This document shows positions 51,050 through 60,345 of a stretch of 64,000 nucleotides of DNA, in pieces. The stretch comes from an uncultured bacterium (GTDB lineage: Bacteria; Bacteroidota; Ignavibacteria; Kapaibacteriales; UBA4661). The stretch is taken from contig CALCNX010000088.1 of NCBI GenBank assembly GCA_937899715.1, positions 30,355-94,354 of the forward strand. The letters run 5' to 3'. The translations under genes and the position numbers were made by a program. Positions within the stretch are counted from its first letter, which is position 1; every line of letters starts with the position of its first letter. The notes beneath the pieces are model-generated. The model was not told the origin of the DNA and did not search any database. It worked only from the letters and a program-made list of their open reading frames with translations.

Positions 51050-52864
51050 ATGAACACCCTTTTCTGCGAATCGTTTCGAGTATCGTTGCGAACTTCACTT
51101 CGAGTATCGCTGCGAGCACCGCTTTACACCTTGCTTTTGAGTATTGTCGCATCTACAAGTCTTTTGGCACAGCAGCCTGAGCGGAATCCCTTTTCCCAAA
51201 ATTCCGCCGCCTCGCAACTGCCCCAAGTGTACACCAAAGAAGGCGTGTTCGGTCATAAAGCAATGGTTGTCTCGGCTCACCCACTTGCTTCGCAGGTAGG
51301 GACAGAAATTCTACGGCACGGCGGCAATGCGTTCGATGCAACCGTAGCCGTACAATTCGCATTGGCAGTGGTGTTTCCGGTGGCGGGGAATATTGGTGGT
51401 GGTGGATTTATCGTTGCGCGAATGGCAAATGGAAAAACTCTCGCCCTCGATTTCCGCGAAGCAGCACCCGTGAATGCTTCGCGCGATATGTTCTTGGATT
51501 CGGCGGGCAATGTGGTTCCGCGCCTCAGTACCTTTGGGCACAAGGCTTCAGGCGTTCCCGCGACGGTGGATGCAATGGTACAACTACACAAAAAGTATGG
51601 CAAACTCCCCTGGAAAGCCCTTATCCAGCCGGCGGTGGATATTGCACGGCACGGAGTTTTCCTCAGTGTGCGGGAAGCGGAAGGGTTAAATGAAGTTCGT
51701 GAATCGCTTGAACTATACAATCCCGGAAAAACATATTTTCTCAAGCGGGACAAAAGTGCATGGCACGCTGGCGACAAGTTGGTGCAAGAAGACCTTGCGA
51801 ATACTCTGGAGCGCATCAGAGACAAAGGGCGCGACGGCTTTTACAAAGGAAAAACTGCTGAACTCCTCGTCGCAGAAATGAAGCGCGGCGGTGGTTACAT
51901 TACGCAGCAAGACTTGGACGCTTATTCTGCAAAGTGGCGCACACCCTTGCGTGGGAGCTATCGCGGGCATAGTATTATCACCATGCCGCCACCATCGGCG
52001 GGAGGTGTAGGATTGCTTCAAATGCTGACATTGCTGGAAGCACAGCCGCTCAAAGAATGGGGCGTGAATACGGAAAAATCTGCACATTGTATGATTGAAG
52101 TAGAGCGCCGCGTCTATGCCGACCGTGCGGAATACCTCGGCGACCCTGATTTTTACGATGTTCCCATGAAAGGTTTGCTGGATGCCCAATATCTCCGTTC
52201 CCGCATGAACGATTATTCTCCCGATAAAGCAACACCATCCACCGAAATCACCTATGGCAAAAATGTTCGCTCTTTCGGCAGCACCGACCAAACAACGCAC
52301 TTTTCCATCGTTGACCCCGATGGGAATGTAGTGGCACTGACGACCACGCTCAATGGAGGTTATGGCTCTAAGGTTGTTGTGGACGGTGCCGGCTTCTTTA
52401 TGAATAATGAAATGGATGATTTCAGTGTAAAGCCGGGCGCACCCAATATGTTCGGCGCTATCGGCGGCGAAGCAAACGCAATTCAGCCACACAAGCGAAT
52501 GTTAAGCTCGATGACTCCGACGATTGTGGAAAAAAATGGCAATTTTAGCTTTTCTATCGGCACACCCGGTGGGACGACCATCACCACAAGTGTCTTGCAA
52601 GGGATTGTGGATATTATTGACCACAACATGACCGCCCAGCAAGCCGTCAACACAAAGCGTTTTCATCATCAATATGTGCCGGATATTGTGCGCATAGAAC
52701 ACGGTACGTTCACAAGCGAGATAGAATCTGCTTTACAGCGCAAGGGGCATACCTTCCGTAATATCGGGACAATTGGGAAGTTGGAAATCATTCTTCGCCG
52801 CGCCGACGGCTCTTTGGAAGGTGCTGCCGACCCTCGCGGTGATGACATGGCGATTGGTTTTTAG
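51050..52864 (+). CDS. ggt: Gamma-glutamyltransferase
   Basis: A 604-residue exported N-terminal-nucleophile hydrolase that splits glutathione and other gamma-glutamyl compounds in the periplasm. The large-subunit part has GVFGHKAMVVSAHPLASQVG, GGNAFDATVAVQFAL and GGGFIVARMANG; the autoprocessing and catalytic threonine is in GSTDQTTHFSIVD; later blocks are TTTLNGGYGSKVVVDG, LNNEMDDF-like FMNNEMDDFS and SSMTPTIV. The signal peptide's N-region contains an 8-residue repeat (FRVSLRTS/LRVSLRAP) from a 24-bp tandem duplication. An in-frame ATG at 50984 would overlap the palindromic repeat. Confidence 0.95.
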   Translation: MNTLFCESFRVSLRTSLRVSLRAPLYTLLLSIVASTSLLAQQPERNPFSQNSAASQLPQVYTKEGVFGHKAMVVSAHPLASQVGTEILRHGGNAFDATVAVQFALAVVFPVAGNIGGGGFIVARMANGKTLALDFREAAPVNASRDMFLDSAGNVVPRLSTFGHKASGVPATVDAMVQLHKKYGKLPWKALIQPAVDIARHGVFLSVREAEGLNEVRESLELYNPGKTYFLKRDKSAWHAGDKLVQEDLANTLERIRDKGRDGFYKGKTAELLVAEMKRGGGYITQQDLDAYSAKWRTPLRGSYRGHSIITMPPPSAGGVGLLQMLTLLEAQPLKEWGVNTEKSAHCMIEVERRVYADRAEYLGDPDFYDVPMKGLLDAQYLRSRMNDYSPDKATPSTEITYGKNVRSFGSTDQTTHFSIVDPDGNVVALTTTLNGGYGSKVVVDGAGFFMNNEMDDFSVKPGAPNMFGAIGGEANAIQPHKRMLSSMTPTIVEKNGNFSFSIGTPGGTTITTSVLQGIVDIIDHNMTAQQAVNTKRFHHQYVPDIVRIEHGTFTSEIESALQRKGHTFRNIGTIGKLEIILRRADGSLEGAADPRGDDMAIGF

Positions 52865-52951
52865 CTCGTTTATTCCTGCTTTCAGGTCTTTACTTTCCTA
52901 GCATAGTGGCATTGGGGACAATTTCTCCTTTCAGGTCGTTGCATAATGTGG

Positions 52952-52959
52952 TATATTTG
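52952..52959 (+). promoter_or_regulatory. Candidate -7 promoter element
   Basis: TATATTTG matches the Bacteroidota consensus TAnnTTTG, 35 bp before the lipoprotein start at 52995, with TTTC about 20 bp upstream. A short match only. Confidence 0.3.
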
Positions 52960-52994
52960 CCGATTGGTAGCAACTATATCTGAAAGGAAAAACC

Positions 52995-53921
52995 ATGCGC
53001 CATCAGTCTCTGTCGTTTATCAGGACCTGCGCACTCAGCCTATATGCTGCGGGTGCGTTCTCTGCTTGTTCGACAACGCCAAAAGAAGTAGCCCTTGCCG
53101 ATAGTTCTGCCGTGCGCAGTGCTACACAACCCGTGCAAGGCGGTCAGGTCGTTTCCAATGCTTCACTTGCCAATATTGCTCCGCAGACCATTACTATCAA
53201 TGAGGCAACTGTCGTTTTGGCTTTTGAAAAAACGCCTCCCGAAAAGATTTGTGGGCGATTCGTGCCGTCCGATCTTATTAGAACACTCTATTCCAACGAA
53301 ATTAAACCCGACGATAGAAGCACATTCACCGTCACCGACGTACAGGTAACGCAGTTAAATAGTGCCACACAAACGTATATGGCGGTTGTGAAGCGCGAAA
53401 AAGCAGGAAATACGGACGAATGTTTATTTGATATTTTTGCTTTCCGTGACAGTACAGCCACAAATCCCGTTTTGGCGCACACGACATATGAACCTGAGTT
53501 TGCCGATGCCGATATTGTCGGCGTTCAGCAAAAAAAATATCAAATCACCGACGAAGAATATGCCCTCGCCTTTGAGTGGACTGCCACGCAAGGCTCGGAT
53601 GAGCACCCGCAAACGACAACGATGCTTTGCCTGTTCCGCGTTCAAAATGACATTATGCAGCCGATTTTCGAGGTTTGTACTGCCACCAATGCCGAGACAA
53701 CCACGACAACGGGTGAGTACAATACCTCTACCGAAGATCGTGCAACAATAGAAACAATGAAAGTATGGGGCAAAGACCTCTATTCGATACTGGTAACGCG
53801 TACGCAGACCAGTAAGCGCGAGGGCGAGAATGGCGCAAATGCCCGCTCAGAGACCCGCAAGACCAAAATTCTCTATCAATGGGACGGTATGCAGTATATT
53901 CAGACGAATCAGTTGTTGTAA
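52995..53921 (+). CDS. Lipoprotein of unknown function
   Basis: A 308-residue lipoprotein. The N-terminus has a hydrophobic stretch ending in the lipobox FSAC (about Cys25), followed by a low-complexity serine/threonine linker. The body has strands and acidic loops (VVLAFEKTPPEKICGRFVP, TYMAVVKREKAGNTDECLFDIFAF, MLCLFRVQNDIMQPIFEVCTA) and ends with LYQWDGMQYIQTNQLL, a strand pair seen in many secreted Bacteroidota proteins. No domain is recognised. GAAAGGA before the ATG is a good ribosome site. Confidence 0.75.
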   Translation: MRHQSLSFIRTCALSLYAAGAFSACSTTPKEVALADSSAVRSATQPVQGGQVVSNASLANIAPQTITINEATVVLAFEKTPPEKICGRFVPSDLIRTLYSNEIKPDDRSTFTVTDVQVTQLNSATQTYMAVVKREKAGNTDECLFDIFAFRDSTATNPVLAHTTYEPEFADADIVGVQQKKYQITDEEYALAFEWTATQGSDEHPQTTTMLCLFRVQNDIMQPIFEVCTATNAETTTTTGEYNTSTEDRATIETMKVWGKDLYSILVTRTQTSKREGENGANARSETRKTKILYQWDGMQYIQTNQLL

Positions 53922-54128
53922 TGAACTTGTAACGAAACTCTTGTCGTCCTCTCTCCGTCTATGGACAATATATCAAGACACGATATAAGAAAGTGCGGTA
54001 TCGGATGTGATACGGCGCAAATAATTACATAGTTTTTTCGTCTGTAAGCACACCTTCGGGCTTATCTGCGCAGTTTTGCATATTGCACAGTTTCGTTTAT
54101 TACATTATTTGTGAAAGGAAATGACGCT

Positions 54129-54761
54129 ATGAACAAACAATCATCGTCACAAATCAACGAAGAAACAGTACTATCAGAAGAAGCAACACAACCCTCACCA
54201 ACACTGAGCGCTATGGAAGAATTGGAAAAACTGCGCACTGAGCGCGATGAATTCCGCGAAATCTCACTTCGCAAAGTGGCAGAACTTGAAAACTTCCGTC
54301 GCCGTACCGAGCAGGAGCGTCAGGAACTCATCGTTCATGCCAACACAAAACTGTTGCAAAAGCTCCTTCCTGTGTTGGACGATTTACAACGGGCGGTAGA
54401 AAGTGGCAAAAGCAGTACCGATTACAAAGCGCTTTTAGACGGTGTGGAATTGGTCTTCAATAAAACATTGCAAACCTTCCAGGATGCTGGTGTGGAACCA
54501 ATGCCTACCGTGGGCGAGCAATTCAACACCAGTCTGCACGAAGCACTCATGCAGATGCCTTCGGAAGCACCGGAAGGGCAAATTCTTCAAGAGGCTCAAC
54601 GCGGCTTTATGCTTGGTAACAAGGTCTTGCGCTACGCACGAGTCATTGTGTCTGCTGGTATGCCTAACGGTGCACAGTCCGCCGCAGGCGGCAGTGACAC
54701 AGCTAACAATGAAACATCAGGAACAAAAGCAACAGGCGCTTCCACCACAAGCGCAGAATAA
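54129..54761 (+). CDS. grpE: Nucleotide exchange factor GrpE
   Basis: A 210-residue GrpE that releases ADP from DnaK. The long coiled-coil helix (MEELEKLRTERDEFREISLRKVAELENFRRRTEQERQE, residues about 27-64) and the beta-wing motif VGEQFNTSLHEALMQMP are typical. ATG 54129 follows an AAAGGAAA ribosome site; a GTG at 54111 would extend it by six residues. The tail is rich in alanine, glycine and threonine. It is followed by dnaJ after 155 bp; dnaK is not in the window. Confidence 0.94.
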   Translation: MNKQSSSQINEETVLSEEATQPSPTLSAMEELEKLRTERDEFREISLRKVAELENFRRRTEQERQELIVHANTKLLQKLLPVLDDLQRAVESGKSSTDYKALLDGVELVFNKTLQTFQDAGVEPMPTVGEQFNTSLHEALMQMPSEAPEGQILQEAQRGFMLGNKVLRYARVIVSAGMPNGAQSAAGGSDTANNETSGTKATGASTTSAE

Positions 54762-54916
54762 CGTAGAATATCCATACCACACAGAGGAACGGCGCTCTTT
54801 TATTGCCGCGTTTTTGAGTTCAGCCACTTACGCTAGACAGATTGAGATTGCCAACGGTGAATTTCAGCCGCCAAATGTAACGGTGAATTTCAAAACAAAA
54901 GGAGAAGCAAACGATT

Positions 54917-56101
54917 ATGGCAAAACGTGATTATTACGAAATACTAGGGCTTGGAAAATCTGCCCCAAAAGATGAAATCAAAGCAGCGTATCGCAAACTT
55001 GCCCTGCAATTTCATCCCGACCGCAATCCCGACAACAAGGAAGCCGAAGACAAGTTCAAAGAGGCAACCGAGGCGTATGAAGTCCTCAGCGATGAGACCA
55101 AACGCAGCCGCTACGACCAATTCGGCCACCAAGGGCTACGCGGCGGTTCCGACTTTGGGCAATACTCCAACATCAATGATATTTTCAGCCATTTCGGCGA
55201 TATTTTTGGTGGTGCTGGAGGGGGAGGCGGAAGTATTTTTGATGAGCTTTTCAATAATATGGGTAGTTCCAGAGGGCGTGGTGGCACTCGTCGCCCGACA
55301 GGTGAGCGCGGGGCAGACCTCAAAATTCGCGTTCCGCTCACAATGGAAGAAATTGCGAAAGGTGCGGAGAAAACCGTGCGCGTTAAGCGTATGCAGAAAT
55401 GCGACACCTGCACTGGCTCCGGCGCGAAACCCGGTACTGGCTTAACAACCTGCTCCACCTGCAACGGTACGGGCGAAATCCGTCAGGTTTCCCGCTCCAT
55501 GTTTGGGCAGTTTATCAACGTCTCCGCTTGCCAAGCCTGCGGTGGCTCAGGACAGATTGTAAAAGACCCCTGCAAAACCTGCGAAGGCGAAGGACGCTTA
55601 AAGGGCGAAGCCACGATTAAAGTCAATATCCCTGCCGGAGTGAGCGAAGGCAATTACATTCCCTTGCGCGGTCAAGGAAACGCCGGACGGCGCGGTGGCG
55701 ACGCGGGCGATGCACTCATCATTATCGAAGAGAAAAAGCATGATTATTTTACCCGCTCAGGCAACGACATTTTTTACACGCTGACCATCAGCTACCCCGA
55801 TGCGGCGCTTGGCGGCGATGTAACTGTTCCCACGCTTGAGGGGTCAACCGTGATTTCGATAGAAGCCGGCACACAGCCCGGAACGAAAATTACGCTTCGT
55901 GGCAAGGGAATACCGCAGTTGAACAGTTACGACAAAGGTAGCCAAATTATTTTGGTGAATGTCTATGTTCCCACAAAATTGAATCCCAAAGAAAAAGCTA
56001 CGCTCAAAGAACTTTCCAAAAGCCCGAACATCGCTCCAAAACCCGAAGAGGGGAAGGATTCGCGGGATTTTTTTGATAAGGTGCGGGAAGTTTTTTCCTA
56101 A
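54917..56101 (+). CDS. dnaJ: Chaperone DnaJ
   Basis: A 394-residue type I J-protein that recruits substrates to DnaK. The J-domain has the HPD tripeptide (LQFHPDRNPDN), followed by a glycine-rich linker (GGAGGGGGS), then the four CxxCxGxG zinc motifs (CDTCTGSG, CSTCNGTG, CQACGGSG, CKTCEGEG) and the C-terminal substrate domains. The GGAG site precedes the ATG. It forms a unit with grpE. Confidence 0.97.
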   Translation: MAKRDYYEILGLGKSAPKDEIKAAYRKLALQFHPDRNPDNKEAEDKFKEATEAYEVLSDETKRSRYDQFGHQGLRGGSDFGQYSNINDIFSHFGDIFGGAGGGGGSIFDELFNNMGSSRGRGGTRRPTGERGADLKIRVPLTMEEIAKGAEKTVRVKRMQKCDTCTGSGAKPGTGLTTCSTCNGTGEIRQVSRSMFGQFINVSACQACGGSGQIVKDPCKTCEGEGRLKGEATIKVNIPAGVSEGNYIPLRGQGNAGRRGGDAGDALIIIEEKKHDYFTRSGNDIFYTLTISYPDAALGGDVTVPTLEGSTVISIEAGTQPGTKITLRGKGIPQLNSYDKGSQIILVNVYVPTKLNPKEKATLKELSKSPNIAPKPEEGKDSRDFFDKVREVFS

Positions 56102-56217
56102 ACCCCGCACCAAGCAACGCCTTCCGATGAAGCTCTTGAATAGCAACAGCCTTATTCCAGCGATTTGCACTCGCACTTTTGTTCACGTCCTCTCCCCCCG
56201 GCAAAAATTTTCCTACT

Positions 56218-56484
56218 ATGAGTAAGCGTCTCGAAGAATTTTCTGCGCGTGAACTCTTGGAACGGCGAAATATCCAAGAAATGCTCCATGCGGCGTTGCT
56301 TGAGCTGAAAAAAGCTCTTGACAAGCGCGAATACAACACGGCAATTTTCTACAACATTACAGGCGCACGGCTGCTTAACATCCTCATTGACAACAGCCTC
56401 GCCCTTGATGACGAAGCCGATATGCTGGAAACGCTTCAGAGCAACATTACCAATATCCTCAAATTGCAAAATCGGCTTCAATAG
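56218..56484 (+). CDS. Small helical protein, unknown
   Basis: An 88-residue protein, almost entirely predicted helix with heptad-like leucines (LEERRNIQEMLHAALLELKKALDKREY and MLETLQSNITNILKLQ as parts). No family is recognised and no signal peptide or membrane span is seen. It starts 117 bp after dnaJ and ends 37 bp before the site-2 protease gene, so it may be co-expressed with either. Codon use looks like that of its neighbours. Confidence 0.6.
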   Translation: MSKRLEEFSARELLERRNIQEMLHAALLELKKALDKREYNTAIFYNITGARLLNILIDNSLALDDEADMLETLQSNITNILKLQNRLQ

Positions 56485-56521
56485 TCCGCGAGGACTTCGG
56501 AGCCACACCCCGCGCTCTACC

Positions 56522-57193
56522 ATGGACTTTCAAGGAATTATTCAAAATCTTTTGGTCACGATGCCTATTTTCCTGCTCTCGCTTTCGGTGCATGAAGCAG
56601 CGCACGCAATAGCAGCAGACCGCCTCGGTGACCCCACTGCCAAACTTCTGGGGCGTGTTACCATCAACCCCATTCCGCATATTGATTTTCTCGGCACGAT
56701 TGTCATGCCCATTCTATCGGCATTCACGGGCGGTGTGGCAATGATTGGTTGGGCAAAACCTGTGCCGGTGGACTGGCGCAATCTTCGCAATGTCCGCCGC
56801 GATGACACTATTATCGCCCTCGCCGGTCCTGTCTCGAATATCTTGCTCTCGTTTGTTTTTTTTGGATTGATGCTTGTTATTTATGGTGGTTATATTGACA
56901 CTACTCCGGGTACGGTCGGCGAGTTAATACAGCGCTTCGCCAAGTATGGGCTTATCATCAACATTGCCCTCGCCGTCTTCAATATGATTCCGATTCCACC
57001 TCTGGACGGCTCTCATGTTCTCGCCAACAGCCTTCCAGACGACTTAGCAGACAAATATCGCTCTATGGGACTTTACGGCATGATTATCCTTTTGCTCTTG
57101 CTCAATTTTACGCCTCTGCGCGGGCTACTAGGTGCCGTTATCGGTGGTGTTTATTCGCTGTATATGGATGTTGCGCAGGTTTTGTTCTACTAA
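56522..57193 (+). CDS. Site-2 protease family (M50) membrane metalloprotease
   Basis: A 223-residue rhomboid-unrelated intramembrane zinc protease of the compact M50 class. The zinc-binding HExxH is HEAAH at residues 24-28, and the third ligand motif is NMIPIPPLDGSHVL. Five to six hydrophobic spans are visible. There is no PDZ or CBS domain. Substrates of this short type are mostly unknown. The ATG at 56522 was chosen because the family begins shortly before the first span; the upstream frame overlaps another gene. Confidence 0.92.
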   Translation: MDFQGIIQNLLVTMPIFLLSLSVHEAAHAIAADRLGDPTAKLLGRVTINPIPHIDFLGTIVMPILSAFTGGVAMIGWAKPVPVDWRNLRNVRRDDTIIALAGPVSNILLSFVFFGLMLVIYGGYIDTTPGTVGELIQRFAKYGLIINIALAVFNMIPIPPLDGSHVLANSLPDDLADKYRSMGLYGMIILLLLLNFTPLRGLLGAVIGGVYSLYMDVAQVLFY

Positions 57194-57206
57194 AAAATCA
57201 ATACCC

Positions 57207-58586
57207 TCACCGCACTCCGCCCATCATTCGCCGAATCATCGGCGTAAGCAGTGCCAGCACGAGCGCCGTGAGCAGCATCACACCCGACAACACGCCGAAA
57301 TATTGTGCCAGAAAATCGGTGTTTGTTTCATCAAAAAAGCCCGCAAGATGCCCCGCAATGCGACTTGCTACTGCGCTTGCCAGAAACCATACGCCCATCA
57401 TTATTCCCACCAAGTGCGCCGGAGCAAGTTTCGTTACAACACTAAGCCCCGTGGGATTCAACAACACCGCACCAATTTCTTGCAGAAAAAATGCCGTCAA
57501 GAGCCACAATGGGCTAACCTCGCCGTGCCGTGCCGCTAGTGATGCCGCTATCATCACGCCGAAAGCCAATCCCACAAACAGCAAACTCAGAGCAAACTTC
57601 GCCGGACTGGAGGGCTGGCGGTCTCCAAGCCGCATCCACAAACGCGAGAGCAGGGGCGAAAGAAGAATAACGTAAATGGGAATGACCGACTGAAACCAAC
57701 TGGACGGGAATTCCCAGCCAAATATACTTGTACACGTCAGACGGTCAGCAAAAAGATTCATACTGGAACCTGCTTGCTCGGAGACAATACCAAACATCAC
57801 CGTAAAGACAAACAGAATCATTATCACGCCCACGCGCCGCCATTGCTCTGGTGTGAGTGGCTGAAAAAGGTTTTTCTGTGGCACGGCGGGCACGACGGTC
57901 TTACATTCGCCGACGTTCCGAAAGCGGTCTTGTGCCGCAAGGAATTGCGCCAGCCCCACCAGCATACCCACGCCAGCCGCGCCAAAGCCCCAATGCCATG
58001 AATGGGCAGGATTCAAACCAAAACTCGTGAGAACATCCTTGAATACGGGATGTTGTGCTAGAAAGCCGCACACAATCGGCGCAAATGCTGCACCAACATT
58101 GATGCCCATAAAGAACAATGAGAAGCCTGCGTCGCGTCGTTCGTCCCCTTCACCGTATAATTCACCGACCATCGCACTGATGCTCGGCTTGAGCAGTCCC
58201 GTGCCAAGCGTTATGAGTGCCAAACCTGCAAAAAAAAGTTCCGTGCGCGTGAACACCGCGACAAGTGCAATCGTGCAGTGCCCCGCAGCAATAATGATGC
58301 CGCCCCAAATCACAGCTCGCCGTGCACCCAGCCACCTATCAGCAATGAAGCCACCCGGCAGTGCCAGCAAATAGACCCACATTGTGTATGTCCCGTAGAT
58401 AGCGGCGGCGCTTTTGGTGCTCAGTCCCAAGCCCCCATCGCTTGCGGGCGCAACAATGTACAAAATCAGAATTGCTCGCATCCCGTAATAGCTAAAGCGT
58501 TCCCATAATTCTGTAAAAAAAAGTGTCGTCAGCCCGCGCGGCTGACCACCGATACCCTGATTATCGCTGCTGAGAGAAGTCGCCAT
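57207..58586 (-). CDS. Proton-dependent oligopeptide transporter (POT/PTR2)
   Basis: A 459-residue MFS peptide transporter importing di- and tripeptides with protons. The first helix has the POT signature FFTELWERFSYYGMRAILILY (quoted as ELWERFSYYGMRAIL), containing the proton-coupling ExxER motif. The family motif FxxFYxxINxG appears as FSLFFMGINVGA. Spans are consistent with 12-14 helices. It is convergent with the M50 gene (13-bp gap). Confidence 0.94.
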   Translation of the reverse strand: MATSLSSDNQGIGGQPRGLTTLFFTELWERFSYYGMRAILILYIVAPASDGGLGLSTKSAAAIYGTYTMWVYLLALPGGFIADRWLGARRAVIWGGIIIAAGHCTIALVAVFTRTELFFAGLALITLGTGLLKPSISAMVGELYGEGDERRDAGFSLFFMGINVGAAFAPIVCGFLAQHPVFKDVLTSFGLNPAHSWHWGFGAAGVGMLVGLAQFLAAQDRFRNVGECKTVVPAVPQKNLFQPLTPEQWRRVGVIMILFVFTVMFGIVSEQAGSSMNLFADRLTCTSIFGWEFPSSWFQSVIPIYVILLSPLLSRLWMRLGDRQPSSPAKFALSLLFVGLAFGVMIAASLAARHGEVSPLWLLTAFFLQEIGAVLLNPTGLSVVTKLAPAHLVGIMMGVWFLASAVASRIAGHLAGFFDETNTDFLAQYFGVLSGVMLLTALVLALLTPMIRRMMGGVR

Positions 58587-58777
58587 GGTGCGTTGTTGTG
58601 TAAAAAAAAGCAGTGGTGCTCACCACAAACATACCAAGATATTTTCGCCTTACAAACGGGAAAACGCGAAAGGTTTGTCTTGGTGGTTGTACGGTTTCCC
58701 TGAGAGTTCTATATTTGTATGCTGTTTTTCTAGCCTTCAATAGTTTCGCATACAATCTGTCTGCCCTTCAAGCCATA

Positions 58778-60328
58778 ATGACGACCTTTTCGCAATCGTT
58801 CACATCCTCGCCTTTCCAAGCGCCGCAGCCTGCCTCCGGCGCTGAGGCTATCAGGCGCTTGCCGGCACGCCTTCACGTGCCTCGCTCGCCCAGGTGGTAT
58901 CAGTTTTTATTCGATGCGTTTGCTTTTGCGGTGAGTTTTGCGGTCTATTATGCGCTGCGTTTTTTGAGCGGGCTTTTTACCACAAGCACCGAAGCCTTTA
59001 CTCAGCCCTTTGTGTCAGATGAGCGCATAGCAGCAATGATTGGTATTGTCGTGGCGCTCTTTATCTACTGGGCGCTTCTGTTCTGGTTTGCAGGGCTGTA
59101 TGAAGATTGGTATGTGCGCTCGCCATTCGACGAATTTTTTACCGTTGTCCGCATTACCTTTGTTGGATGCTGCATTTTGGGTGTGGTAATTTTTCTGGAT
59201 GACCTCAGTAGCGCACAGAACTCGCGGTTGCTCATGCTTCTGTACTGGCTTGCATTTTGCGGGAGTATTAGCTTGGGGCGTATTGTGGCGCGTTCGGTGC
59301 AGCGTACGCTCAGGACGCGAGGTATCATCAGCTTTCCGGCATTGCTCGTCGGCAGTGCAGAAAATGTTCGCGCTCTGCTTGCGTCGGTACGGCAAGCGTC
59401 GGCATTTGGTTTTCAGCCCATTGGTGTGGTAATGGGCGATGCTGATGAGGCAGAAAAATGGCGTTCGCACACACTTCCCACGGCTCACGACGAACATCTC
59501 CCGCTCTTAGGATTATTCAACGATATTTCCACGCTGCTCCCTGCCTTAAAACCCAATGCACTTCTTGTCTCAACCGCTACGCCCGACCACGAAGAACTGC
59601 TCCGCATAGCAAATGTGTGCGAAGAGCACGACGTTACCATGAAGATTGTGCCCGACTTGTACGAAATTTTTTCGGGGCAGACTCGTGCGCAGCATATTTA
59701 CGGCATCGCGCTTATCGAAGTCAGCGCTGAGATTATGACCCCGTGGCAGCGCGTCATCAAGCGTTTGACGGACATTGTGCTGAGTTTGATGGGGCTGGTG
59801 CTGGGCTTGCCTTTGTGGGCGCTTATTGCGCTTATTGTGCGCTTGGAAACGCCCGGCGGTGCCTTTTATTCACAAATTCGCATCGGGCGCTATGGTGTGC
59901 CGTTTCGTATCTGGAAATTTCGCTCCATGTATAACGGCTCGGACAAAACCACAGGCTTCACACAGGTGAACGATGCTCGCGTAACGAGCTTCGGGCGCTT
60001 CATCCGAAAAACGCATCTGGACGAAATTCCGCAGCTCTGGAACATCCTCAAAGGCGATATGAGCATCGTCGGACCACGCCCCGAAGTTCCTAAACTCGTC
60101 GAAAGATTTACCGAAGCAATTCCTTACTATCCCCGTCGCCATAAGGTTCGTCCCGGACTGACGGGGTGGTGGCAGATAAATGTTCATAACTACGAAGAAA
60201 CAACCGATGAAATCCGCAACCGTCTTGCTCTTGATTTTTACTACATCGAGAACATATCCTTTCGACTCGACCTTGAAATTATCATTCGCACAGTTGTCAA
60301 AGTCTTAAAAGGACACGGACAGGCATAA
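58778..60328 (+). CDS. Polyprenyl glycosyl-phosphate sugar transferase (WbaP/WcaJ type)
   Basis: A 516-residue membrane enzyme that transfers a sugar-1-phosphate from a nucleotide sugar to undecaprenyl phosphate, starting a surface glycan. ATG 58778 precedes an N-terminal membrane part with four or five spans, then a nucleotide-sugar-binding-like CoA region, and a C-terminal sugar-transferase domain: KRLTDIVLSLMGLVLGLP, GGAFYSQIRIGRYGVPFRIWKFRSM (parts), KTHLDEIPQLWNILKGDMSIVGPRPE (parts) and the final GLTGWWQI. Downstream is a dolichol-phosphate-mannose-synthase-like gene 17 bp away. The sugar is unknown. Confidence 0.93.
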   Translation: MTTFSQSFTSSPFQAPQPASGAEAIRRLPARLHVPRSPRWYQFLFDAFAFAVSFAVYYALRFLSGLFTTSTEAFTQPFVSDERIAAMIGIVVALFIYWALLFWFAGLYEDWYVRSPFDEFFTVVRITFVGCCILGVVIFLDDLSSAQNSRLLMLLYWLAFCGSISLGRIVARSVQRTLRTRGIISFPALLVGSAENVRALLASVRQASAFGFQPIGVVMGDADEAEKWRSHTLPTAHDEHLPLLGLFNDISTLLPALKPNALLVSTATPDHEELLRIANVCEEHDVTMKIVPDLYEIFSGQTRAQHIYGIALIEVSAEIMTPWQRVIKRLTDIVLSLMGLVLGLPLWALIALIVRLETPGGAFYSQIRIGRYGVPFRIWKFRSMYNGSDKTTGFTQVNDARVTSFGRFIRKTHLDEIPQLWNILKGDMSIVGPRPEVPKLVERFTEAIPYYPRRHKVRPGLTGWWQINVHNYEETTDEIRNRLALDFYYIENISFRLDLEIIIRTVVKVLKGHGQA

Positions 60329-60345
60329 CATCTTGACATGATACT

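Noticed and set aside
54000..54128. Possible CIRCE operator upstream of grpE
   Set aside because: I looked for the TTAGCACTC/GAGTGCTAA inverted repeat and did not find it; small A/T-rich palindromes there are not convincing.
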